From the NCBI GenBank assembly GCA_024235095.1, contig JACKNC010000001.1, positions 1,339,501-1,403,500 on the forward strand: a stretch of 64,000 nt of DNA, read 5' to 3'. Source of the stretch: Gammaproteobacteria bacterium (GTDB taxonomy: Bacteria; Pseudomonadota; Gammaproteobacteria; Competibacterales; Competibacteraceae). The translations under genes and the position numbers were made by a program. Below the pieces are notes generated by a model. It was not told the origin of the DNA. It did not search any database and was given only the letters and a program-made list of their open reading frames with translations. Shown here in pieces: positions 24,474-32,955 of this stretch; position 1 is the first letter of the stretch, and every line of letters starts with the position of its first letter.

Positions 24474-27311
24474 ATGAACGACGCAACCGAACTTGAACCT
24501 TCCCTCGCCGGTGCGATCGACTTTTTCCAGAACCTGCACCGTAAAATGAGGGTGCTGGAAACGGATACCTCCACTTGGCATGGCCAGCTGCGGACCTTAT
24601 CCGATACGCTGACCACTCTGGATCAGGACCGCCAGTCCGACCGGCAGACCCTGATTACCCTGTCCGGCGATTTACGCACGCAAGAGACTCGATTAACCCA
24701 GCTGCAAACCGATAGCCAGGCGCTGGACAAACAATTGACCACGGTCGAGACGCTGGTCGCCCGTTTCCAGGAAGAACAGCAAGAGGCACGTCAAGCGCTG
24801 GCGGCGTTGTCCAACGACTTGCGTCAGGAACTTCAATCCATGCTGACGCAGGCTGAACCCGCGGAACGGATGTCCGCCCTGGAAACGCGGGTGGCCAGTC
24901 AAACGCGCGAGCAACTTAGTTTGTTAGGAGCGCTACAGACGCTGGAAAAGAGCGCGGGCACCCTGCAATCCCGGATGACCGCCCTGGACTTCCGCATCGA
25001 GCAGCATCAGGAACAGTTTGGAGCACTGGAAAAAGCGGATCGTAATCATCAGCAACATTTGAAAGAGTTTTCCTCCATCGTTGAAGCGCAACACAAGCGT
25101 CTGCTCCAGCTGGAAATTATGCTGGAAAATCTCGACCAGGGCGCACAATCGACGATGCAGTTATTGAATGCGCTGAAAACCGATCTGAAACGGCACGACC
25201 AAGCGCTCGCCAGTCTCGACCAGATCACCGAAGCCAGCGAGACCGCCACGCGACAATTGCAGGACCAGCAAAGCCGACTGGATCAACTGACCGAATCCTC
25301 GTCTGCGGCCCGCAAAGAGATCACCTTTCTCAAGACCTGCTTTGAAGAACAGCGTCAAGGATTGGCGGACGCCGCGCGCATCCGCCAGGAATTGCAGAAG
25401 CAGCAGGAACGGGTGAAGCATCTGGAAACCCTGGTCGGTAAGGTATCGGCAGACACCAATTCCACCCGGCAGATTCTCAACGTCCTGCAAACCGACCTTA
25501 CGACGCAAAACGATACGCTGCGTGAACTGGATCAAAACTGGCGAGAGAGTCTGTCCTCTTATCATGATCGGTTGAACCAATTGGAAGGCGCTGTCTCCAG
25601 TCCAATGGCGCCGGCTGAGGCGTTGCCGCTTGAATCTACTGGGAAGGCGTCGGCGCCCGCTCTGATGGAGCCAGCGCGCTTTGAAGCCCTGGAACAGGCG
25701 CTGGCGGGAACGCACGAACAATACGAGGGATTGCGGGCCCATTTGGATGAGCTGCGTCAAACCCTGACCACGCAAGGCGAGACGCTTAATGAGACTCAGG
25801 AACTAGCTTGGTCACAGATTCAAGACCTTCAGGAGCGGCTTAGCGAGGCCGAAGCCACTCTGGACAGTCTCCACGCCGCGTCTGCCGCTGAACCCACTGG
25901 CGATGCGGAGACCGAAACCGCGCTTAATAGCCTCCGCCAGGATCTGACGGCGCAGGCCGAAACGCTTAATGAGACCCAGGAACTGGCCTGGTCGCAGATT
26001 CAGAACCTTCAGGAGCGGCTCAGCGAGGCCGAGGCCACCCTCGACCAGATTGGCCAGGCTCCCGCCGAAACCCAAGCTGGCCTGGACCTGGAAGCCGTGC
26101 TTGCCCCCCTACGCCAGGAATTGTCCACGCACGCTGACGCATTCAATGCGCTGCGAGATGTGACGCAACAACAATTCGTCGCGATCAACGACGCCCTGGA
26201 AATCCGGCAACAGGAATCACGGGAGATTGCCGGGCAAGTAGGCCAACTGCAAACAGTTACCCTGGAGGAGTTGCGACACGCGGGACAAGCGCAGATTCAA
26301 CAGATTCAGGCTTTACAACACCGGCTCGACGCCACCGAAGCCACCCTGGATATCCTCCGCCAGGCGCCTGAACCCGGTGCTGGCATCGACCTGGAAGCCG
26401 CGCTCGGCCCTCTGCGCCAGGATCTGCTGGCCCAGACTGGCGATCTTGATAAGTTGCGAGACGCCACGCAACAGCAATTCGCCGATCTCGCCGCCGCCCT
26501 GGAGACCCGGCGCCAGGAGTCGCTGGAAACGGCCAACCAGCTCGGCGTTCTCCAGCAAGAAATTGAAAAACTTCAACAACCATCCACGGCGGATACCACG
26601 GCCTTCGAACAACGCCTGGAGACAGTGGAAGTCTACTCCCGGAAAGTCCAGGAAGATTTGGCAGAGGCCCAGGAAACGGTAACCGCCCTCGAATCCCGCC
26701 TGAGCAGTCAATCCCAGGCGTTCAGCGGCAATTTTGAACAATTCCGCGCTTTGAACACGGAAATCCACGCGCTGCAGCAAAAGATGGCGCAGTTGGAAAC
26801 ACCGCAGCAACTGGGCGACATCGACCAGGAACTGGCTGTATATCAGCAGGATATGGCCCAATTACGGGAAGTTGTGGAACAAATCCAGGCGAACTCCCAA
26901 CCAATGGGAGAGATGATCCAGCAAGGTGGCGCCGAATCGCCGGCTGTGGAAATCGCCGCCCGACTGGACGAGCAACAGGAGCGACTGAATGAGCTGGCGG
27001 CGACGGTCGAATCCGTGCGCGCCGACGCCAAATCCGCCCAGGAAACCGTGGTGACCATGGCGACCAATGTAGCGAAACGGATCCACGAAATTCAGAATCT
27101 GCTGGTTGCAACGGAAACGGCCCAAGGCGAGCGTCTACAGGAAGTTGAACAGAAACTCATCTGGCTTCAGGCCGCCATGGAAACTATGGACAGTCAAAAA
27201 ACCAAACCGCGTCGCTGGTTCAGCATGCCGGCTTCATTGACCTCCATCCTGCTGACTGTGGGCGCGGTTGGTCTGGCGCTTCTCGCCGAGGCGACGTGGA
27301 TAATTGACTAA
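24474..27311 (+). CDS. Large coiled-coil protein with C-terminal membrane anchor, function unknown
   Basis: About 945 residues, almost wholly Glu/Gln/Leu-rich heptad-like helix, ending in one hydrophobic segment (about residues 918-940, SILLTVGAVGLALLAEATWI) with only a few residues after it. There is no signal peptide, so a tail-anchored inner-membrane protein with a long cytoplasmic rod is the likely form. Internal repeats: LAWSQIQDLQERLSEAEATLD recurs 60 residues later, and related LRQAP...LDLEA.LGPLRQ units recur at about 75-110 residue spacing. The ATG at 24474 (MNDATELEPSLAG) is preferred over an upstream frame extension. It ends 15 nt before ppc and may share its transcript. No family was recognised; resemblance to SMC or myosin-like tails is generic. 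Confidence 0.75.
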   Translation: MNDATELEPSLAGAIDFFQNLHRKMRVLETDTSTWHGQLRTLSDTLTTLDQDRQSDRQTLITLSGDLRTQETRLTQLQTDSQALDKQLTTVETLVARFQEEQQEARQALAALSNDLRQELQSMLTQAEPAERMSALETRVASQTREQLSLLGALQTLEKSAGTLQSRMTALDFRIEQHQEQFGALEKADRNHQQHLKEFSSIVEAQHKRLLQLEIMLENLDQGAQSTMQLLNALKTDLKRHDQALASLDQITEASETATRQLQDQQSRLDQLTESSSAARKEITFLKTCFEEQRQGLADAARIRQELQKQQERVKHLETLVGKVSADTNSTRQILNVLQTDLTTQNDTLRELDQNWRESLSSYHDRLNQLEGAVSSPMAPAEALPLESTGKASAPALMEPARFEALEQALAGTHEQYEGLRAHLDELRQTLTTQGETLNETQELAWSQIQDLQERLSEAEATLDSLHAASAAEPTGDAETETALNSLRQDLTAQAETLNETQELAWSQIQNLQERLSEAEATLDQIGQAPAETQAGLDLEAVLAPLRQELSTHADAFNALRDVTQQQFVAINDALEIRQQESREIAGQVGQLQTVTLEELRHAGQAQIQQIQALQHRLDATEATLDILRQAPEPGAGIDLEAALGPLRQDLLAQTGDLDKLRDATQQQFADLAAALETRRQESLETANQLGVLQQEIEKLQQPSTADTTAFEQRLETVEVYSRKVQEDLAEAQETVTALESRLSSQSQAFSGNFEQFRALNTEIHALQQKMAQLETPQQLGDIDQELAVYQQDMAQLREVVEQIQANSQPMGEMIQQGGAESPAVEIAARLDEQQERLNELAATVESVRADAKSAQETVVTMATNVAKRIHEIQNLLVATETAQGERLQEVEQKLIWLQAAMETMDSQKTKPRRWFSMPASLTSILLTVGAVGLALLAEATWIID

Positions 27312-27326
27312 ACGGAGTTGTGGGCT

Positions 27327-30158
27327 ATGCCGATGGCTTCAAACGACAAATCTCTGCATGATCGCATCAAATTGCTGGGTCGACTGCTCGGCGACACTCT
27401 GCGCGACCAGGAAGGCCGCCATGCGCTGGACGCCGTGGAAACTCTGCGTAAGGGTTTTACCGGACTGCGTCGCCAGCCCTCGTCGGCGCTGGAGACGCGC
27501 GAACAACTGATGCGCTTCATCGCGGCGTTGAACCCGGAAATGCTCAACCATGTCGTGCGGGCCTTCAGCGCTTATTTCAATCTGGCGAACATCGCCGAGG
27601 AAGATTTCCAGCATCAGCAGCGCCGCGATCAGGTGCGGCGCGGCAAGCCGCTGTGGCGCGGCTCCTTCGACGAAACGCTGCGCACGCTGCGCGCCGCCGG
27701 CGTCAATGCCGCGCAGCTGCAAGCGTTATTCAATCAGCTCTGCTTCACGCCGGTCTTCACTGCTCACCCTACCGAAGCCAAGCGCCGGGTGTTGCTGGGT
27801 GCGCAACGGCGGGTTTTTTTAACCAACGTCAAACTGGACAATCCGGCGCTGAACAAACTTCAGCGCGCCGAAGTCATCGAGGAACTGCGCAGCCAGATCG
27901 AGATTCTCTGGAAAACCGACGAAGTGCGCAGCTACAAGCCGCAAGTGCGCGATGAGATCAAGAACGGTCTTTACTACTTCCGGGAATCCATCTTCCAGGC
28001 GCTGCCGGTGATGTACCGCAATCTGGAGCGGGCGCTGAACGCGGTTTATGGCGACGAGGGCGGCAAATCGGCGGTTTCCATCCCTTGTCTGGCGCGTTTC
28101 GGCTCTTGGATCGGCGGCGACCGCGACGGCAACCCATTCGTCACCCCGGAAACCACTGCTCTGGCGCTGCGCTTGCAGGCGCAGGAAATTCTTCGCGAAT
28201 ATCTTCATCGGGTAGAAGCACTTAGTCGGCAGCTCACCTGCTCCAGTTCGCTGGTTACGCCCTCACCGGTTTTTACCGCTAGCCTGGATGCAGACGTGCA
28301 GTGCATGGGCGCCTTGTTTTCTGACGCGCCCCGGCAATATGCCCAGGAGCCTTACCGGCGCAAGTTGTTTCTGATGCACCACCGGCTGCAACACAATTTG
28401 GAACAGGTTCGGGCGCGCATCGAAGGGCGCCCCGAGACGATTCCTCATCCCTTCTGGGGTTACGATTCCGTCGATAAGTTTCTCGAAGATCTGCAATTGA
28501 TTCACGATTCGCTGGTTGCGCATGGCGATCGCGCGGTCGCAGAAGGCGAATTGAAGGACTTACTGCGCCTGGCCGAGACGTTTGGTTTCCATTTGGCGGC
28601 ACTGGATGTGCGCCAGGAATCAGCCCGGCATACCGCGGCGGTCACGGAAATCTTCGCTATGGCGCCCAATCTGCCCGACTACGCGGTTCTGACCGAAGAA
28701 GAACGGCTGAGCGTGCTGAATGACCTGCTGTCCCGGCCGGGGACGCCCCTGCTGTACTGCGACTCGTTCAGCCCGGCTACCCAGGAAACGCTGGAGGTAT
28801 TCCAGGTCATGGCGCGGATGCGGGAGGAAGTCAGCCCGCATGCCTTCGATAATTACGTCATCTCCATGACCCATGAGGCCAGCCATGTCCTGGAGGTGCT
28901 GTTCCTAGCGCGCTTCGCCGGTCTGGTCGGACGGCGCGCTGATGGCGCTTGGCATTGCGCCTTGCGCGTCGCTCCCTTGTTCGAGACCATTGCCGACCTG
29001 GATCGGGTAGAGACGCTGCTGACCCGCCTGCTGGACCAACCGGTCTATCGGGAACTATTGACCGCTGCCGGTGGGGTACAGGATGTCATGGTCGGCTATT
29101 CCGATTCCTGCAAGGATGGTGGCATCCTGGCCTCGAACTGGGGCCTGTACCAAGCGCAACGCCAGGCCGTAGCGCTCACCGCAGCGCACGGCTTTGGTTG
29201 CCGGCTGTTTCACGGACGCGGCGGCACGGTGGGACGCGGCGGCGGGCCGGTTCACGATGCGATTTTGTCGCAACCCTCCCACACCGTGCAGGGCCAGATC
29301 AAGATCACCGAACAGGGAGAGGTGCTGTCCTTCAAGTACCAGAATCTGGAAACCGCCGTCTATGAACTGACGCTGGGTCTGACAGGACTGATGAAGGCCA
29401 GCTGGCACTTGATTCAGGAGGTTCCCCCCGATCCGCCGGAAGCAGCGACTGTCATGGTGGAGCTGGCTCGGCATGGCGAAGCGGCTTACCGAAATCTGAC
29501 CGAACAGACGCCGGGATTTATCGATTACTTCTACGAAGCCACTCCGGTGCGCGAAATTGGCCTGCTCAATCTTGGTTCGCGGCCCTCGCATCGCGCCCAG
29601 GATGACCGCTCGAAGTATTCAGTGCGGGCCATTCCTTGGATGTTTGGCTGGGGCCAGTCGCGGCATACCTTGCCGGGCTGGTATGGCATCGGCGCAGCGC
29701 TGGCGACTTGGCGCGGCAATGATCCCGAGCGCTTGGCGTTACTACAACGGCTTTACCGAGAATGGCCATTTTTTCACGCGCTGCTCAATAACAGCCAGAT
29801 GTCGTTGAGCAAGGTCGATGCGGACATTGCCCGCGAATACGCCCGGCTGTGCGAGAAGTCGGAGGTGGAAACCGGCATTTATCAGCGCTTCCAGGTCGAG
29901 TATGAACAAACCTGTCGGGAAATTATCAACGTAGCGCAAGTTGCGACTTTGCTTGAGGAAAGTCCGACGCTGGCCCAGTCGCTGGAGCGGCGCAATCCCT
30001 ATCTGGACCCGCTGAATCATATCCAGGTCACGCTGCTGCCGCGCTATCGGCAGGCGTTGCTGGAGCATGGCGCAGATTCGCCGGAAGCGGAAATCTGGCT
30101 GCGGCCCTTGCTGCGTTCGATCAATGCGCTGGCGGCGGGGATGCGGAACACCGGGTGA
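27327..30158 (+). CDS. ppc: Phosphoenolpyruvate carboxylase
   Basis: Forms oxaloacetate from PEP and bicarbonate, the main anaplerotic reaction. The 943-residue length is normal for the bacterial type. Catalytic motifs: VFTAHPTEAKRR (His near residue 145), GGDRDGNPFVT, the GYSDSCKDGG lysine motif near 590, and FHGRGGTVGRGGGP near 627. The CGGAG site fits ATG 27327. With pckG at 54.1 kb the genome encodes both directions of the PEP-oxaloacetate node. Confidence 0.97.
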   Translation: MPMASNDKSLHDRIKLLGRLLGDTLRDQEGRHALDAVETLRKGFTGLRRQPSSALETREQLMRFIAALNPEMLNHVVRAFSAYFNLANIAEEDFQHQQRRDQVRRGKPLWRGSFDETLRTLRAAGVNAAQLQALFNQLCFTPVFTAHPTEAKRRVLLGAQRRVFLTNVKLDNPALNKLQRAEVIEELRSQIEILWKTDEVRSYKPQVRDEIKNGLYYFRESIFQALPVMYRNLERALNAVYGDEGGKSAVSIPCLARFGSWIGGDRDGNPFVTPETTALALRLQAQEILREYLHRVEALSRQLTCSSSLVTPSPVFTASLDADVQCMGALFSDAPRQYAQEPYRRKLFLMHHRLQHNLEQVRARIEGRPETIPHPFWGYDSVDKFLEDLQLIHDSLVAHGDRAVAEGELKDLLRLAETFGFHLAALDVRQESARHTAAVTEIFAMAPNLPDYAVLTEEERLSVLNDLLSRPGTPLLYCDSFSPATQETLEVFQVMARMREEVSPHAFDNYVISMTHEASHVLEVLFLARFAGLVGRRADGAWHCALRVAPLFETIADLDRVETLLTRLLDQPVYRELLTAAGGVQDVMVGYSDSCKDGGILASNWGLYQAQRQAVALTAAHGFGCRLFHGRGGTVGRGGGPVHDAILSQPSHTVQGQIKITEQGEVLSFKYQNLETAVYELTLGLTGLMKASWHLIQEVPPDPPEAATVMVELARHGEAAYRNLTEQTPGFIDYFYEATPVREIGLLNLGSRPSHRAQDDRSKYSVRAIPWMFGWGQSRHTLPGWYGIGAALATWRGNDPERLALLQRLYREWPFFHALLNNSQMSLSKVDADIAREYARLCEKSEVETGIYQRFQVEYEQTCREIINVAQVATLLEESPTLAQSLERRNPYLDPLNHIQVTLLPRYRQALLEHGADSPEAEIWLRPLLRSINALAAGMRNTG

Positions 30159-30255
30159 GGCCGCTGCCAGGTTGATGGAGAACTCTGCGGAATAGGCCCT
30201 GTTTCGAGTGGCGGTTGAAGGTGGAAGCGAAGCTTTGCCTGACAGAACAATTAGG

Positions 30256-30393
30256 TCAATATGATCTGAGGGTCGCCACAACCACAGTGCGGCGAGCGAC
30301 ATCCCAATAGAGGCCGAGTCCCTGGCGAGCCAAGGCGGCGGATAGATCGGCCAGTCGCCAAGTGAGGGAGACCGGAAAGCCCAGGTTGCTCAT
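30256..30393 (-). CDS. Small hypothetical protein, 45 residues
   Basis: A short frame with a GGAGGG site about 11 nt before the ATG. It starts MSNLGFPVSLTWRLADLSAA and ends VVVATLRSY. It lies 18 nt downstream of another small gene on the same strand, which suggests a two-gene unit. I do not recognise the family, and no membrane helix or metal motif is visible. It may be a true small protein or a chance frame. Confidence 0.35.
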   Translation of the reverse strand: MSNLGFPVSLTWRLADLSAALARQGLGLYWDVARRTVVVATLRSY

Positions 30394-30411
30394 GGCATCA
30401 TTCCCTCCAGA

Positions 30412-30627
30412 CTAGGCGGCGGGGATCGCAAAAGCGGCGGGTCGGACCGGTTCTTCCCAGACTTCCGGCATTGCCTCCTGCGCGATTCGGTCAATCCGCC
30501 GCGCTTCCAGCGCCATCCGCGCCGCCATGCGCTGAACGAAGGCGGGATTTATGCGCTCTGGCAGGCGGCGGAACCGGGGGCCGGCCGCGAAGTATCCGGG
30601 TTCGATTGTCAGCAAAGCGTTGTACAT
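30412..30627 (-). CDS. Small hypothetical protein, 71 residues
   Basis: Starts MYNALLTIEPGYFAAGPRFR at ATG 30627, directly after a strong AGGAGGAG ribosome-binding site. The middle is Arg/Ala-rich and helical (NPAFVQRMAARMALEARRID), and the tail is Pro/Ala-rich. The frame is open 26 codons further upstream, but the strong site decides the start. It is the first of two small genes. I do not recognise the family. Confidence 0.5.
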   Translation of the reverse strand: MYNALLTIEPGYFAAGPRFRRLPERINPAFVQRMAARMALEARRIDRIAQEAMPEVWEEPVRPAAFAIPAA

Positions 30628-31067
30628 CTCGGGTCTCCTCCTAAACGGTGAACTTTCTCTCGATAAAGCAATAGATATGCCATATAGAGAAGATCGGAAG
30701 ACCACGTTGTGGTATTCTCTTACTGATGCTCAAGACAAGGAAATGAGTAACAGTAGAATCCTGGTAGAGCCGTTATGAAGGGGTTGGCATTCGACCCAGT
30801 GGGTCAAATCGAGTTGGCCCGGTGAGATTCAGCCGTTCAGAATGACCGGTAGGGTACAAGCGACTGACCAGAAGGGGCACATCAGTCGTTGTAGCGACAA
30901 TATGTCGGATCACCAGTATGAATATACTCTGCGAGCGCAATTGGAAGATGGCGCAGTGCTTTTTCCAAAGCTCCCGAGCCGAAGCCTACTGCATCTTGGC
31001 ATCGGCTACGCCTTTGGTGGCGGCGATCTGCTTGCGCGTCTGGAATTTCTCCACCGCCGTTTGCGTT
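30628..31067. other. 440-bp region without a recognised gene
   Basis: Short frames occur here (for example a Thr/Leu-rich one ending at 30778 and one at 30842-31093), but none has a good ribosome-binding site or family likeness. On the minus strand 30986-31090 reads AILNYKTQTAVEKFQTRKQ and further helix-like residues without a start. This may be the end of a decayed gene overlapping the HAD phosphatase tail. Confidence 0.4.
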
Positions 31068-31691
31068 TTATAGTTCAGGATAGCCCACAATAAATCGCAC
31101 GTCCGTGGCCAGCATTCCGGCGCAACGGGCAGCTTCCAGACCGGAATCGGCATCCTCGAAGACCTGACAATAGCAAGGTTTGACTTGGAGGCGGCGCGCG
31201 GCCTCCAGAAACAGATCGGGTGCCGGTTTGGGCGGCAGGCCATCGTCCGCGGTCAGCGCTACGTGAAACAACGTCCACAATCCCGCCGCTTGCAGCGCCC
31301 GTTCCACATTGGCGTGGTTACTGCCGGAAACTACGGCCATCGGCAAATGTCCGTAGTATCGCCGGGCCAGGGCCGCGACCGGTTCCAGTGGCCGCGCCTG
31401 ATCGAGCAGGGCGTAGGTTCGACGCTCCTTATTTTCCGTGAACTTTTCAATATCAAGCGCCTGGCTGAATTCAGCGTTGTACAGGGCAACAATCAGATCC
31501 GTCGGTTTGCCGTTGTGGCGGAGCAGGAATTCCAATGGGCACGACAGGCCCTGTTCAGCAAAGGTTTCCTCCCAAGCGGCGTAATGCAGGGGCAGGGTGT
31601 CCACCAGCGTCCCGTCGCAATCGAAGATCAGACCCCGAATCCAGGCAGGCACATCAAATTCCGGCAATGCGCCCCCTGTCGCCGTACTCAT
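31068..31691 (-). CDS. HAD-superfamily sugar-phosphatase-like hydrolase
   Basis: A 207-residue HAD subfamily IA hydrolase of the beta-phosphoglucomutase/YqaB type. Motif I is DCDGTLVDT (about residues 21-29), motif II is VVSGSNHANVERAL, motif III/IV is KPAPDLF...VFEDADSGLEAA. The cap domain follows motif I. The substrate is probably a small sugar phosphate such as fructose 1-phosphate, but this cannot be fixed from sequence. Its ATG overlaps the pilU stop (ATGA), so it is co-translated with pilU. Confidence 0.9.
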   Translation of the reverse strand: MSTATGGALPEFDVPAWIRGLIFDCDGTLVDTLPLHYAAWEETFAEQGLSCPLEFLLRHNGKPTDLIVALYNAEFSQALDIEKFTENKERRTYALLDQARPLEPVAALARRYYGHLPMAVVSGSNHANVERALQAAGLWTLFHVALTADDGLPPKPAPDLFLEAARRLQVKPCYCQVFEDADSGLEAARCAGMLATDVRFIVGYPEL

Positions 31692-32878
31692 GCTCCCGCC
31701 GGTCTGGACAGGGCGCGCGGAGCAGCGGCGGGTGCCGCTGGTTTCTCCTCTTCTTCCTCGGGTTCGGCCAGCGCCTCCAGTGACAATCCCGAACCACCTG
31801 ATTTTTCGGCGCCCGGCGCTCCGCTAGACAGATTAATACGCAATCGCAGATTGTTGGCGGAATCAGCATTCTTGATCGCTTCCTCGAAACTGATCTTGCC
31901 TGCTTTATGCAGATCAAACAACGCCTGATCGAAGGTTTGCATACCTATTCCGGTCGCTTTCTCCATAATTTCCTTAAGACCGGCTACCTCGCCGCGCTTG
32001 ATCAGGGTTTCCACCATCGGCGAATGCAGCAGAATTTCGATGGCTGCAACCCGCTTGCCGTCCACCGTCGGAATCAGTCGTTGCGAGATAAACGCCCGCA
32101 GATTGGCGGACAGATCACTTTGCAATTGCGGACGCCGTTCTTCGGGGAAAAAGTTGATGATGCGATCCAATGCCTGGTTAGCGCTATTCGCGTGCAGGGT
32201 GGAAATCGCCAGATGCCCGGTTTCAGCGAACGCCAGCGCATGTTCCATAGTTTCCCGGTCGCGGATTTCGCCGATCAGAATGACGTCCGGGGCCTGGCGC
32301 AAGGTATTTTTCAGCGCATCGGCATAACTCAGGGTATCCACGCCCACCTCGCGCTGGTTAACAATTGAACGCTTATGGCGATGGACGAATTCAATCGGAT
32401 CTTCAATAGTGATGATGTGTCCGCCGCTGTTGGTGTTGCGATGATCGATCAGCGCCGCTAGCGAGGTGGACTTGCCGGAACCGGTGCCGCCGACGAACAG
32501 GATCAGGCCACGTTTGGACATAATCACGTCAGTCAACACGGGTGGCAATCCCAGGTCTTTGACATTGGGCAGATCGGTCTTGATGTTGCGGATCACCATG
32601 GACACTTCGCCGCGCTGCTTGAAGATGTTGACCCGAAAGCGGCCAACATTGGGTTCGCTGATCGCCAGGTTCATTTCCAGCGTCTTCTCGAATTCCTCAA
32701 TTTGCGCCTTGTCCAGAATGGAGTAGGCAATTTCCTTTACCCGACCATGCGGCAAGGGTTCCTTATCCAGCGCCCGCAGCACGCCCTGGAATTTGGCGCA
32801 GGGCGGCGCGCCCGTGCTGAGATAAATGTCGGACCCGTCGCGGCGGGCCAACAGTAGCAAATAGTCCTTGAGTTCCAT
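31688..32878 (-). CDS. pilU: Type IV pilus retraction ATPase PilU
   Basis: A 396-residue secretion-type hexameric ATPase. PilU assists PilT in pilus retraction. Walker A GGTGSGKST is at 130-138, the Asp box ITIEDPIEFVH follows, Walker B VILIGEIRD is near 205, and the His box is HLAISTLHANSA. The early MELKDYLLLLARRDGSDIYL and the extended C-terminus (LSSGAPGAEKSGGSGLS to the Ala/Pro-rich end) fit PilU better than PilT. pilT is not adjacent in this window. Confidence 0.88.
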   Translation of the reverse strand: MELKDYLLLLARRDGSDIYLSTGAPPCAKFQGVLRALDKEPLPHGRVKEIAYSILDKAQIEEFEKTLEMNLAISEPNVGRFRVNIFKQRGEVSMVIRNIKTDLPNVKDLGLPPVLTDVIMSKRGLILFVGGTGSGKSTSLAALIDHRNTNSGGHIITIEDPIEFVHRHKRSIVNQREVGVDTLSYADALKNTLRQAPDVILIGEIRDRETMEHALAFAETGHLAISTLHANSANQALDRIINFFPEERRPQLQSDLSANLRAFISQRLIPTVDGKRVAAIEILLHSPMVETLIKRGEVAGLKEIMEKATGIGMQTFDQALFDLHKAGKISFEEAIKNADSANNLRLRINLSSGAPGAEKSGGSGLSLEALAEPEEEEEKPAAPAAAPRALSRPAGA

Positions 32879-32923
32879 GCCATGTCCTCTTGCGGATATT
32901 GGTTTTTGCGTAATTGTTCAATT

Positions 32924-32947
32924 CCCTCGCCCACTTGCGGGAGAGGG
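32924..32947. repeat. REP-like imperfect hairpin between ggt and pilU
   Basis: CCCTCGCCC and GGGAGAGGG pair with one mismatch around a 6-nt loop. It is followed by two GGGGTTA direct repeats and a GGGGAGA repeat that run into the ggt 3' end. A similar stem occurs at 48329-48354. Neither side has the T-run needed for an intrinsic terminator. Confidence 0.45.
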
Positions 32948-32955
32948 GTTAGGGG

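Noticed and set aside
25161..25775. 204-residue and other frames antisense to the coiled-coil gene
   Set aside because: Repetitive codon patterns of the coiled-coil gene create long reverse frames. No independent coding signal was found.
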